Positions 1 through 8,520 are shown, counted from the stretch's first letter. The stretch: DNA of 36,216 nt from Nostoc mirabile CHAB5784 (GCF_020829645.1 NZ_JAIVFS010000087.1:1-36216), one strand, 5' to 3'. Numbers and translations are program-made. Notes: generated by a model from the sequence alone, not told the origin.

Positions 1-6
1 ATTTGA

Positions 7-111
7 TTACTTCTCAATATTTCCGACATAGCAGCGCCTGTATTGTTCACAGTCTTCAAGGAATTTCAAAAATCTCAGCAAATCAGAGCATTTTTCTCTC
101 ACCAGAGACAT
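7..111 (-). CDS. small ORF, 34 aa, unknown
   Basis: An ATG-started frame of 34 codons (begins MSLVREKCSDLLRFLKFLED) follows 9 bp after the stop of the upstream broken frame. I recognise no family, and there is no clear ribosome-binding site. It could be chance or the end of a degraded gene that continues from the neighbouring remnant. Low confidence. Confidence 0.15.
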   Translation of the reverse strand: MSLVREKCSDLLRFLKFLEDCEQYRRCYVGNIEK

Positions 112-120
112 AAAAGAGCG

Positions 121-333
121 TTATTTAGGATACTTCAAAAGTTTAGTTGGCGTTTGAGCTAATTGCAGTTGTTCTATTTGGAGTTGCTCAACTAGCCTCT
201 CAATTTCTGATTGGATGACTTCAACCCCACGCTTTTGCACTTTCACTTGATCTAGCTTGGAATACAGCGAAAAGTCGAGCCAGTGCGAACAATCGCGCTT
301 GCGTCGGAATCTTCTGGCGTCTGAGTGGCGGCT
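121..333 (-). pseudogene. broken ORF with coiled-coil-like C-terminus
   Basis: An open frame of about 70 codons begins just after an in-frame TAA at 334-336 and has no ATG. Its second half (VQKRGVEVIQSEIERLVEQL and following) is rich in E, Q, L and I with heptad-like spacing, as in a coiled coil. The first part is Arg/Lys rich. It looks like the 3' end of a gene whose 5' part is gone or shifted. I recognise no family. It lies directly downstream of the RND permease gene. Confidence 0.25.
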
Positions 334-355
334 TTACAAGCGTGCCATTTATTTT

Positions 356-3300
356 TTATGTATTAACGTCAACCAGTTTGTCCGGATCTTTTTGGACTGA
401 TGATCGCGGTTGTTTACGTCCAGAGAGATCATGCAGCAAGCCCATAAGTGCGGGAACAACAGTGGGAGTCAATATCGTAGAAAATGCCAAACCGCCGGTC
501 AGAACAATGCCTAATCCTTGATATAACTCTGAACCTTGACCTGGTAAAACTGCTAGCGGTAACATCCCCAGCACACTAACTCCCGCAGACATGAAAATAG
601 CACGCAAGCGATCGCTTGTCGCATTATATAACGATGCATCATAATCTTCACCTGCTTCTTGAAGTTGCAAGGCGCGATCAACCAGTAGAATCGAGTTGTT
701 GACGACTACACCTGTTAGAATCACAAATCCTAACGCCGTAATCATATCCAGTGCTACATTCATTCCCGGAATCCGGTTAGCAACCACCAGACTCAATAGT
801 GCGCCACTCATACCCATTGGCACTGTTGCCATAATCACCACTGGGTAGAGGAATGAGCGATATAACGCTACGAGTAACAAGTAAGTAATCAAAATCGAAA
901 TTGTAAATGCAGTAGCTAATTGAGCAACGGTTGTTGCTAACTGATCTGCTGAACCCGACAGTTCCAACCGAGAGCCTGTTGGTAAATTGGCACGCAAAGG
1001 AGCCAAAATTTCTTCTTCGGTACGTTTCACTAGTGTACTCAGAGGGGCAGTGGGTGCAAGGGAAACAGTGAGGCTAATTGATCGCTCCAAATCGACATGG
1101 TTAATAGTATCGGCTCCAGTTGTTTCACTGACTTCGGCAATATCACCCAGTTGTACTTGTCGTCCCCGCGCATACAGTGACAATTGGCGCAATTGTTCTG
1201 GCGTTTCGACAGCAGTATTTTGCAGTTCCACTGAGACATCTAGTTCTTCTTTACCATCAATGTAATCGGAGGCAACCCGACCGCCTAATGCTGCTTCTAC
1301 CATTGAACCAACTTCAGCTTCCGAAAGACCCACTTCAGAGATGCGTTCCCGGTTGGGAATAACTTGTAATTCGCCAGCTCCCATCACAAAGTTAGAGCGC
1401 ACATTCTGCACTCTAGGAATACCCCGCAATTTGCCCGTGATTTGCTGCTCCAAATCGCTGATTTGATTCAAATCTGCGCCTATAATATCTACTTCAAATT
1501 CCTTACCTGGATCGCGGAAGATGGAAACTCGCGTTGGTACTATAAAGCGGTATCCGGCAAAGTTGCTGCTTTGGGCACGCAAGCGATCCACCATCTCAGC
1601 TAGTCCGGTAGTGGTGGCAAATTCTGACTTGAGGATTGTCGCAATGCCACGCAGTGCCCCTGGACGATCAACGTACATGATGCGCTCAACTTCTGGTTGC
1701 GATCGCAAATATTTCTGAATCTGTTCAGATTGTCGAATCGCTTCTGGTATACTAGTTCCCGGCAATGGTTCCGCTCGCAACACGACCTGGTTACGATTTC
1801 CTTCAGGTAAATAATCCGCAGGTGGTAGTAGAAAAATACTGGTAACAAGTAAAGCAACGGGAATCGACAGTACCATTAACCTGCGCCCAACACGCTTGCG
1901 TCCGAGCGACCAGCTGACGGTAAATGCCAAAAAGTTTTCGAGTTTGCTTTGGAAATGACGGAATACTGCCGAGGTTTTTGCCACTAATCGCTCAAACCAA
2001 TTACCGCCCCGGTATTCACCGCCCTCCATCATTTGCATCGCTTCTGATTGCTTGAGGAACAGTCCAGATAGCATTGGTACCAGGGTCAATGCGGCAAACA
2101 GCGAGAACACAGCAGAAGCAGAAAAAGCGATCGCCATATCAGCGTAGAGTTGTCCTGCTTCACCCGTCACCATAATCAGCGGCACAAACACAACTACGTT
2201 AGATAAGGTAGAACCGAGCATCGCGCCCCAGACTTCTTGTGTGCCATCAATTGCCGCCCGGATCGGGTTTTTGCCCTGCTGCATGTGGGTAAAGACATTC
2301 TCAATCACGACAATTGAGTTATCCACGACCATACCCACAGAAAACGCTAATCCTGCCAAACTGATAATGTTCAATGTCCTTCCGAGTGCAGACATGACAA
2401 TGAACACAGCAATTGTACCAATAGGAATGGTGATAGCGACTACAGCAACCGTTCGCATCGAACCCAAGAATAGCAATAAAACGATGATTGCTAGTAATGC
2501 TCCACTAATCAAGTTCTCCTGCACGAACGCTATAGATTGATTGATGTACTCGCTCTCATCATAGTTGTAGACAAAACGAATCCCCTGGTTTTCCCTGTCG
2601 AACTCAGTTTGGAGTGCAGTAATCTCCGCTCGGATGCCTTTGGCAACCTCTGGCACATTCGCCCCAATTTCACGAATCACACCGATTGCTACCCCAGGTT
2701 TACCGTTGAAGACTAATGCGCTATCTTGCGGTTTGCGTCCCATTTGTACTTGTGCCACATCCCGCAAGTAAACTGTACCCGATTGGTCACGTCGCAGTAC
2801 AAAGCCTTCAATTTGCGATAGATCTTGCGATCGGCTGACTGTGCGGACTCGATATTCTCGGCGTCCTAAAATTAATGGCCCACCCCGGATGTCGCGGTTG
2901 TTTTCTTGAAGTACCCGCACCACATCACCAATGGTCAGGTTGCGATCAGACAATGCTTGCGGATTGACCTTTACCTCCACTTCCCGCTCTTGTCCACCCA
3001 CTAAGAGAAATTGTCCAGCTCCCTCGATTCGCCGTAAGCGCGGAATCACTACCTCGTCCGCTAAATCTCGATAGCGGTCTGCATTTGGCTGAAATCCTTC
3101 TTTAGTATCAAACGGAATCCACATCATTGGGGAACTGTTGCCACCTACCAGTTCTACACTCGACTCTTGTGCTTCTGGGGGCAAGCTTTCCACCTGCTGC
3201 AAGCGGTTCAATACATCCACCATCCGCTCTCTGACGTTAGCATCCTGAGCAAATTCCAGCGTGATACTGCTGCGTCCCGTCCGAGAGGTACTGCTGATTT

Positions 3301-3535
3301 CCTGGACGCCCAGCACTTCTTCCATTTGTTCTTCGATTGGACGTGTAATCAGGTCTTCCACCTCCGTAGGCCCTGCTCCAGGATAAGGAGTGGTAATGGT
3401 AATTTCCGGGCGATCGCCCCCCGGTTGCAATTCCAAGGGCAACCTCAGTAGCGAGAACACCCCAAATATGCCTACCAAGCAAAATAAGACAAAGGTGCCA
3501 TGTCGCCAACGAACAGCAGTTTCAATAAAGTTCAT
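356..3535 (-). CDS. RND-family efflux permease (AcrB/HAE1 type)
   Basis: The 1059-residue length is normal for an inner-membrane RND drug/proton antiporter subunit. The N-terminus has the usual first membrane helix (about residues 12-31). A periplasmic porter section follows with TTPYPGAGPTEVE and ITRPIEEQM near residues 48-72, then a block of membrane helices from about residue 335, a second periplasmic half and a second helix block near 870-1030. The proton-relay helix reads GMVVDNSIVVIEN near residue 400: the first Asp of the AcrB pair is kept and the second is Asn, a variant common outside the classic Gram-negative pumps. It is transcribed after the adaptor gene with a 234-bp repeat-containing gap. 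No TolC-type gene is in the window. Substrate cannot be told from sequence. Confidence 0.95.
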   Translation of the reverse strand: MNFIETAVRWRHGTFVLFCLVGIFGVFSLLRLPLELQPGGDRPEITITTPYPGAGPTEVEDLITRPIEEQMEEVLGVQEISSTSRTGRSSITLEFAQDANVRERMVDVLNRLQQVESLPPEAQESSVELVGGNSSPMMWIPFDTKEGFQPNADRYRDLADEVVIPRLRRIEGAGQFLLVGGQEREVEVKVNPQALSDRNLTIGDVVRVLQENNRDIRGGPLILGRREYRVRTVSRSQDLSQIEGFVLRRDQSGTVYLRDVAQVQMGRKPQDSALVFNGKPGVAIGVIREIGANVPEVAKGIRAEITALQTEFDRENQGIRFVYNYDESEYINQSIAFVQENLISGALLAIIVLLLFLGSMRTVAVVAITIPIGTIAVFIVMSALGRTLNIISLAGLAFSVGMVVDNSIVVIENVFTHMQQGKNPIRAAIDGTQEVWGAMLGSTLSNVVVFVPLIMVTGEAGQLYADMAIAFSASAVFSLFAALTLVPMLSGLFLKQSEAMQMMEGGEYRGGNWFERLVAKTSAVFRHFQSKLENFLAFTVSWSLGRKRVGRRLMVLSIPVALLVTSIFLLPPADYLPEGNRNQVVLRAEPLPGTSIPEAIRQSEQIQKYLRSQPEVERIMYVDRPGALRGIATILKSEFATTTGLAEMVDRLRAQSSNFAGYRFIVPTRVSIFRDPGKEFEVDIIGADLNQISDLEQQITGKLRGIPRVQNVRSNFVMGAGELQVIPNRERISEVGLSEAEVGSMVEAALGGRVASDYIDGKEELDVSVELQNTAVETPEQLRQLSLYARGRQVQLGDIAEVSETTGADTINHVDLERSISLTVSLAPTAPLSTLVKRTEEEILAPLRANLPTGSRLELSGSADQLATTVAQLATAFTISILITYLLLVALYRSFLYPVVIMATVPMGMSGALLSLVVANRIPGMNVALDMITALGFVILTGVVVNNSILLVDRALQLQEAGEDYDASLYNATSDRLRAIFMSAGVSVLGMLPLAVLPGQGSELYQGLGIVLTGGLAFSTILTPTVVPALMGLLHDLSGRKQPRSSVQKDPDKLVDVNT

Positions 3536-3716
3536 AATTAAAATTGTGAGTTAGGACTTAAAAGTGTCTTTGGCAAAATGTTAGGAAAGGGTTAAAGGAA
3601 AAAGGAAAAAGGAAGATTTCTGCCTTTGACCCTTCCCCTTGACCCATCTTCTGCAAAGAAGTCTATTACCTCGTTCCCAGTCTCAAACTGACACTCAACA
3701 CTCATTACTCTTGTAC

Positions 3717-3765
3717 AGACGCGATTGCTCGCGTCTCTCAAATACAGACGCGATTAATCGCGTCT
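3717..3765. repeat. pair of AGACGCGAT...ATCGCGTCT palindromes
   Basis: Two consecutive hairpin units lie at 3717-3736 (AGACGCGATTGCTCGCGTCT, imperfect) and 3746-3765 (AGACGCGATTAATCGCGTCT, a perfect 20-bp palindrome). Such units are dispersed in Nostocales genomes. They sit between the adaptor and permease genes of one operon, so they could form mRNA hairpins that affect stability or relative expression. The same gap also holds a GGAAAAAGGAAAAAGG tract near 3598-3614. Confidence 0.7.
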
Positions 3766-3769
3766 CTAC

Positions 3770-5116
3770 TCAAGTGCCACTAACTGTCTTCACAGGCGCA
3801 CCATCTTGCAACCCATCACCGCCCCGCAGCACAATTGGTTGACCGCCGCGTAAGGTGGGATGGTAAATTGCGACATTTTTACCCATGTCAGCAACCATTT
3901 CTACTTGAATTTGTCTAGCTTTTCCGTCAGCAACCGTAAAGACAAGCCACTGATTTTGGCGTCTTGTTACTGCATCGCGTGATATGACAAAGCTAGACCG
4001 ATTCGAGGGCATGTTCAGGCTACCTGCGATCGCCATTCCCGGTAACAAACCTGGTGGCGGGTTGTTGATTTGGACGCGGACGCGCTGGCGGCGAGAAGCA
4101 GTATCGGCTGAGGGAACCACAGTGGTGATGGTGGCTCGTTGTCTCCATTGCGGTAAGGCACGAGTTGTGAGATCAATTGTCATGCCAGGAGTAACTTGAC
4201 TGCTCAATTCTTCGGGTAACTCCAGGAAAATATCGAAGCGATCGCCTGCTACTAAAGTCACAATTTGACCAGAACTTTGCACCAAATCACCATTACTAAT
4301 ATGCCGAGTCTGCACCACACCCGCTTCAGATGCCACAACGCGAGTACGTTGCTGTGCTAGTTCTGCTTGAGCTAGGGTGGCTCTAGCTGCTTCTACGTTT
4401 GCCCGTTGAGCGGCGATTTCTTCTCGAATTGGCCCAGCTTTGGCTTCAGCCAACTGGGCTTCGGCTTCTAAGCGTTCTCCCCGGATATTATCCAATTGTG
4501 TTTGAGCTTCCACGAGTAATCTTTGGGACAGAGCGCCTTGTTTAACAAGATCATTGGTACGCCTCAGGTTATCCTGTGCTTCCAATTCTCGCGCCTTGGC
4601 AGATGTGACTGTTCCTTGACGTTGAGCAATAATTTCTGGACGAGTACCTACTTCCAAACGTGCCAAATTACTACGTTGCTGAGCTAATTGTGCTCGTGCT
4701 TGGGTAATTGCTAATTGCTGATCGGAGTCGTTGAGGATGGCGATCATCATTCCTGCCTTGACGCGATCGCCCGATTGCACCAAGATTTTCTCAACAATCC
4801 CATTAGTTTGAGCGCGGAGTATTGACTGCTGACTGGCTTCCACCTGTCCTAAAAGCTGTACACTTTTGGTAGCACTTCCAGTTGCCAGGGCGATCGTTTC
4901 AATCGCTTTTGGAGTTGGTGCTCTCTGCTGTTGGGCAGAGGAAGGTGGTGTGTCACCAGGAGCCAGTATTCGCCAAAGGATAATGCCACCAGTTGCCAGA
5001 AATAGGATCAGCAAACTCCAGAACCAGGGTTTGCGAGAACGAGTAGGCGCTTCAGAGGGCGCAGAACTGTCTGACTGGGTTTCAACGGTTGAGGCTTGAT
5101 CTCTACAAGTATCCAT
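3770..5116 (-). CDS. RND efflux periplasmic adaptor (MFP/HlyD family)
   Basis: A 448-residue membrane-fusion protein, the likely partner of the RND permease encoded just downstream. Residues 31-50 form one membrane anchor after a Ser/Thr/Pro-rich cytoplasmic start. The barrel/lipoyl half (SQQSILRAQTNGIVEKILVQ, then GDRVKAGMMIAILND) lies near 93-130, followed by a long Ala/Gln/Glu-rich alpha-hairpin (about 135-255). The second lipoyl half (VVASEAGVVQTRHISNGDLV) and beta-barrel follow. The ATG at 5116 is the first in frame. Substrate is unknown. Confidence 0.93.
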   Translation of the reverse strand: MDTCRDQASTVETQSDSSAPSEAPTRSRKPWFWSLLILFLATGGIILWRILAPGDTPPSSAQQQRAPTPKAIETIALATGSATKSVQLLGQVEASQQSILRAQTNGIVEKILVQSGDRVKAGMMIAILNDSDQQLAITQARAQLAQQRSNLARLEVGTRPEIIAQRQGTVTSAKARELEAQDNLRRTNDLVKQGALSQRLLVEAQTQLDNIRGERLEAEAQLAEAKAGPIREEIAAQRANVEAARATLAQAELAQQRTRVVASEAGVVQTRHISNGDLVQSSGQIVTLVAGDRFDIFLELPEELSSQVTPGMTIDLTTRALPQWRQRATITTVVPSADTASRRQRVRVQINNPPPGLLPGMAIAGSLNMPSNRSSFVISRDAVTRRQNQWLVFTVADGKARQIQVEMVADMGKNVAIYHPTLRGGQPIVLRGGDGLQDGAPVKTVSGT

Positions 5117-5155
5117 AATGGTTGATGGTAGCTACTAAGAAGTTGAGGGTTAATT

Positions 5156-5195
5156 GTTAACGGTTGACAGTGGACAATAAACCGTTAACTGTCAA
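5156..5195. repeat. nested inverted repeats upstream of the efflux operon
   Basis: GTTAACGG (5156-5163) pairs with CCGTTAAC (5182-5189), and TTGACAG (5164-5170) with CTGTCAA (5189-5195). It lies 40-80 bp upstream of the adaptor start. It resembles the GTTGACAGTT-type repeats found between cyanobacterial genes, but its position would also suit an operator or leader hairpin. Confidence 0.4.
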
Positions 5196-5281
5196 ACATC
5201 AACGGTCAATTTTTTAACTAAATTTAAAACTAGGTAACCGTCGGTTTTTGAGTTGCAAAACTACTCGCCTCATCACTCAAG

Positions 5282-5446
5282 TTATCGGTGTAAATGCTTC
5301 AGGCGTTCGGGCTGTCGCATAAACTCCGTCAGGATCGCCCAGGCGGGAAGACCAACACGTTTTTTAGCAAGGTTCAAGACAGTACTTTTGCCCAGTCCTC
5401 GGTTCGATCCAGTTACTAGTGCAATTTTTGGGCTGTGATTAGTCAT
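5282..5446 (-). pseudogene. SDR N-terminal remnant, 54 aa
   Basis: The frame starts MTNHSPKIALVTGSNRGLGK, nearly identical to the intact SDR at 11461-12270, and keeps the TGxxxGxG cofactor loop. After about 30 residues (NLAKKRVGLP) the similarity stops and 21 unrelated residues lead to a stop. RVGLP also occurs about 190 residues further on in the full-length sisters (ALGCVGLPDD, LGRVGLPDN), so an internal deletion between short identical stretches is the simplest reading. Its upstream 130 bp also match the 12.27-12.40 kb region. Confidence 0.75.
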
Positions 5447-5531
5447 TACCCGATCCTTTGAGTGTTTTGGGTTGATGTATGCATCTTATGAATAAGAGCA
5501 AGAGTTTTAAATACACAAACCTCGCTATTTT

Positions 5532-5550
5532 TTGCCTAATCCTCCAAATT
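5532..5550 (-). promoter_or_regulatory. conserved SDR upstream element, copy 1
   Basis: On the minus strand the core GGAGGATTAGG lies 86 bp upstream of the start codon of the SDR remnant. The same core is found at the same distance before the SDR genes at 11461-12270 and 34708-35460. A regulator site is inferred from conserved sequence and spacing; the bound protein is unknown. Confidence 0.5.
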
Positions 5551-5650
5551 AAGGTTCTGCAACTGGATAAAGATGCTCTACAATAGCTGTCAGAAGATGA
5601 TTAAATTAGTCGAGCAACTCATGTTATGATTTTTTAATTAAGTATAATCA

Positions 5651-5976
5651 ATGACACTGTTACACTTGACAATCTTAGGAGATTCGCACTCCTTAGAATT
5701 AAGCTTTCGTCAGCCGTTGTTTAAAACCCCTACAGAAGAGTTTGCTCTTGGTTTAACTATTTCGCAACAAGAAAGTAAAACTTCGTTGTTATGAGTTGAC
5801 TTTCCTCTTTCTCCAGGTGCGGATGACGAAGGTAAAACCTGCATCTCTGCGTTGCGATTTTTTCAAGAATGGACAACCCGCAACCCAACAGAAGTATTTG
5901 CTTTGCGATCGCAATTTAATATCGGTATCGATGCATTCAATGCCACAACCAATAATAAACCACCCGATATCTTCAA
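5651..5976 (+). pseudogene. ShlB/FhaC-type outer-membrane transporter fragment
   Basis: One frame reads LELSFRQPLFKTPTEEFALG, then TISQQESKTSLL, an in-frame TGA at 5792-5794, then [28 protein letters not shown] and [20 protein letters not shown]. These are hallmark stretches of cyanobacterial ShlB/FhaC/HecB two-partner-secretion pores, the beta-barrel that exports large TPS proteins. About 108 of the roughly 550 residues remain, with no POTRA region and no end. The 3' side runs straight into an oppositely oriented MDR fragment near 5970. It is a dead gene piece left by rearrangement. Confidence 0.75.
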
Positions 5977-6205
5977 CGCCAACGCCTACCTCTTCGACGG
6001 TTCCGGCGATGTCGCCGCCAAGAATGAGCGGAAGTTTGAAGCCGAACCGTTCGCCCGCGCCATCGCGGATTTTCCAGTCCGCCGGATTGACCGCTGCGGC
6101 GTGAACTTTCACCAAAACCTCGTCTTCTTTCGCTTCTGGACGTTCGACATCGATGTAATCCAAAACGCTCTCATTGCCGTATTCGTTAATCACTACTGCT
6201 TTCAT
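5967..6205 (-). pseudogene. MDR oxidoreductase N-terminal remnant
   Basis: From the ATG at 6205 the frame reads [20 protein letters not shown] and continues through [10 protein letters not shown] and [15 protein letters not shown]. It matches residues 1-79 of the intact MDR gene at 9532-10461, then stops matching at about 5967, where the ShlB fragment begins on the other strand. The frame runs on to 5789 only by chance. The leader AGGAGAAAA before the ATG resembles the leader of the intact copy. The cofactor-binding half is missing, so it cannot be active. Confidence 0.8.
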
Positions 6206-6296
6206 TTTTCTCCTATGTTCAAGTGGATATTCTAACAAGAGTGATTTCTCTTCGCTCAGTGGAAGCCGCTCTAGCTCAGCGACATGGCGACCAGCA

Positions 6297-7139
6297 CTAG
6301 TTCCTCGGTGAAACTCTTGTCAACAAGTCGGTGAACTCTTGCATGTCCAGAAAGGCGATCGCCTTGATCGCTTTGCCATTCTGCATTTGCAAATACCAGG
6401 TATAGGTGTTCCGGTAAGGTTTGCCGTCCCTGGCGGTCGCCTCCCCGTCCCACAGGACGATGACTATATCGCCATCCGCCCAGATACCGCGCATGGTTGG
6501 TACGATTGGAGTCGATAGTCGGGCGCTGGTTGGGTTAATGACCCGATCAAGTAACTCCTGCCGACTGCGATAGGTACCCGCCATTGCACCAGTCCCAGTA
6601 ATCGTCCACGTTGCTTCTGGAGCGAGTAGGTTGAAGAAGTTGCCAGTCCTATTTCGCCAGTCGTTGAAATACTGTTGGACAATTTCCTTGTTGCGCTCTT
6701 CGAGTGTCTGAGTATCTTGTACGTCTGCTGGATTGGGCTGCATTACCTGGGCAACGTCTGCGATAGCGAAGCGCTGCTGCTTACAGCAGTTCACTAGAGA
6801 CCGATCGAGGGAAAGCTGCGTTAAGCAGCGATCGCTACAGGTGGCTGCATCATTATTTGGCTGAAACACAGTCACATCTGATTGAGAATCTGCCTTAGCT
6901 GTGGGAGTTTTCGTCATTGTCAGAACAGCCAGCAGCCCCATCAACCCCGCGCTCATTAAATGCACGCCTGATTGCGCGATCGCTTCAACATATGCTGCAC
7001 CGATCTTTTTGGCTACGGTGAACATATCAGCAACGTGATAAGCAGGCGGGTTTATTGCATAAACGGCGATCGCGCCGTCCAACGCTTTGGTCATCGCGTC
7101 CGCGTCAGCAACTCCAGTCAATTGAGTATAAATGCTCAA
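6297..7139 (-). CDS. NTF2/SnoaL-like exported protein, fused to an NmrA fragment
   Basis: The open frame is 280 codons, but its first codon is TTG and the first 60 residues belong to another family. The natural protein probably begins at the ATG at 6956 ([14 protein letters not shown]), which gives a signal-peptide-like start ending near PTAKA, then about 190 residues. The C-terminal 125 residues ([52 protein letters not shown]) have the pattern of an NTF2/SnoaL-like cone fold, a family that ranges from isomerases and hydrolases to binding proteins, so no reaction is assigned. A Cys/Gln-rich insert around residues 100-130 overlaps repeat-like DNA. It may be functional from 6956. Confidence 0.65.
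6960..7139 (-). pseudogene. NmrA-family fragment
   Basis: The residues [20 protein letters not shown] and [20 protein letters not shown], then [12 protein letters not shown], match the middle of NmrA-type atypical SDR proteins (the part after the Rossmann GxxGxxG loop). Neither the start nor the rest of the gene is present. The fragment runs in frame into the NTF2-like protein, so a deletion has joined the two. Confidence 0.6.
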
Positions 7140-7218
7140 CGATCGCCCGTAGTACGCTATCTCAGAAGTTATCTAAAGCTGGTTTGGCTGCAAGGATGGT
7201 GAGAGTTTTCATTAACTC

Positions 7219-7611
7219 TTAATAAGATAAATTAGTATTGAATAATTGCAGCTGCGACTCAACAGCACTGAGATAATTTTTATCATTCAATACTTGCACT
7301 GGTAACTTCTTAGCATTGATAGCAGCTTTAACCACATCTACTGCACTCAAATTTCCTCTTTGGTATTCAAAAACCAAAGCACTGCCACTAGGAATACCCT
7401 GCGTTTTAAGTTCACCTTGATAAGCTAAAAAAGCTGTATCGAAGGGTTTAAGGTAACTAGCAATATTCCCAGAAAGATTTTGTAAAGTATTAGAGTTGAT
7501 AGCTATAGGTTTATCGCTGTTGTTAGTAGCTGTTTGAGCATTAGCGAGTCCAGGCACAAGAGCAATAGAAGCGACAACTAATGCAGAATTGATTAACTTG
7601 CTGAGTTTCAT
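7219..7611 (-). CDS. small exported protein, family of unknown function
   Basis: 130 residues. A signal peptide is evident (MKLSKLINSALVVASIALVP, cleavage likely after ANA near residue 25). The mature part has ASYLKPFDTAFLAYQGELKT and a C-terminal block AVDVVKAAINAKKLP, VQVLNDKNYLSAVESQ. The same C-terminal block occurs in the protein at 8061-8405, and the N-terminal half occurs in the truncated 7765-7974 frame, so the three form a local family. I recognise no domain. No enzyme motif is visible; it is probably a periplasmic or secreted protein. Confidence 0.75.
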   Translation of the reverse strand: MKLSKLINSALVVASIALVPGLANAQTATNNSDKPIAINSNTLQNLSGNIASYLKPFDTAFLAYQGELKTQGIPSGSALVFEYQRGNLSAVDVVKAAINAKKLPVQVLNDKNYLSAVESQLQLFNTNLSY

Positions 7612-7764
7612 AGGTTTATTCTTACTTTAAAATGAAGTGCTATTCTCTGTTTTCTAGTCATAGTCTCTAGCACTGAGACCACTTGAGCAGTTAATTTATT
7701 GCTCATCTATCAAAGTGAATTAATTGAGTCCCAAAAAGCTAAATTGAGACCATGTAATAATTCA

Positions 7765-7974
7765 TTAAAAGTTGCCAAGACCCATCATTTGATAAGCAAT
7801 AACAGCAGTATCAAAGGGTTTAAGGTAACTAGCATCAATCGAATGGTTATATATTGTGTTAGGATTGATGGCTATACTATTGTTCTTAGTAACTACTTTT
7901 GTCTTAGCAGTTGCAGGTATTAAAGCAACAGCAGCAATCATGTGTGCAGAATTAATCTTCGTTGTGAGTTTCAT
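7765..7974 (-). pseudogene. truncated paralogue of the small exported protein
   Basis: 69 codons from ATG at 7974. It parallels the 7219-7611 protein (NNSIAINPNTIYNHSIDASYLKPFDTAVIAYQ versus KPIAINSNTLQNLSGNIASYLKPFDTAFLAYQ), then ends after YQMMGLGNF. The last codons GGT CTT GGC AAC TTT TAA are the terminal sequence of an ISL3-like element, so an insertion cut the gene and supplied its stop. The C-terminal DVVKAAI/NDK block is absent. The signal peptide looks weakened (no Ala-x-Ala). Confidence 0.65.
7767..7783 (-). mobile_element. ISL3-like terminal repeat remnant
   Basis: AAAAGTTGCCAAGACCC matches 16 of 17 bases of the right terminal repeat of the complete element at 26782-31498 (AAAAGTTGCCAAGAACC). 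It lies exactly where the paralogous frame stops matching its sister. No transposase or second terminus is seen nearby, so this is one end left after deletion of an insertion. Confidence 0.5.
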
Positions 7975-8060
7975 GGGTCTTACTGTGTAGATGAATTAAA
8001 AATTTGGGCAATAGATGGGTGCGAATAGATACAAGTTATTTATATCTAATTCGACTATTA

Positions 8061-8405
8061 CTAACAGGATGTCCAATTTACATCATTATTTGTGTAATCA
8101 TTCTTCTTCAAATTATTCACCTGGGACTCCAAAACATTCATGTAAGCTTTGTCATTAATAACTTCTGGTGCAGTCCGGTTCTCTTCAATTGCTGCTTTGA
8201 CGATATCAACAGCATCAACACGACCTGCTGTAACAGCATCAGCTAGCCCATGATTATTCGGTATACCTTGGTCTTGAAAATATCCATTCTTTGCCAAGTT
8301 AATCAAATCAGCTGGCGTAGCCTTGGGAGCAGAAGCAACAGCAGCGGGAGCAATGGCTATGGACATCATCAAAACTGAAATACTGCCAACAATTACACGT
8401 TTCAT
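8061..8405 (-). CDS. small exported protein, related C-terminal block
   Basis: 114 residues with a signal peptide (MKRVIVGSISVLMMSIAIAP, AxA near 22-24). The mature part reads TPADLINLAKNGYFQDQGIP, then AVDIVKAAIEENRTAPEVIN and DKAYMNVLESQ, sharing the [AV]VD[VI]VKAAI...P.V.NDK.Y...[VL]ESQ pattern with the 7219-7611 protein. Function is unknown. It is divergent from the TetR gene, and the 240-bp gap holds two candidate operators, so it is a possible TetR target. Confidence 0.75.
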   Translation of the reverse strand: MKRVIVGSISVLMMSIAIAPAAVASAPKATPADLINLAKNGYFQDQGIPNNHGLADAVTAGRVDAVDIVKAAIEENRTAPEVINDKAYMNVLESQVNNLKKNDYTNNDVNWTSC

Positions 8406-8505
8406 AATTCAGATTCCTTGTTTAGCGCTAAGTGTAAATACGGTGAGGATTGAAACTCTTTAGTTACCACTTGGGCTTGTGTTTCTTCTCATAGTTCTAA
8501 TATAA

Positions 8506-8520
8506 ACGCTACGGAGCGTA
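8506..8520. promoter_or_regulatory. candidate TetR operator 1
   Basis: ACGCTACGGAGCGTA is an inverted repeat (ACGCT/AGCGT) that fits the same pattern as the site 80 bp further on: ACGYTACGKAGYGTA. It lies between the divergent 8405 and 8646 starts. Size and symmetry suit a TetR dimer; binding is inferred. Confidence 0.5.

Noticed and set aside
3639..3842. Plus-strand frames opposite the efflux, Pao-like, transposase and SDR genes
   Set aside because: They are shadows of well-supported minus-strand genes, with no family resemblance or ribosome-binding sites.
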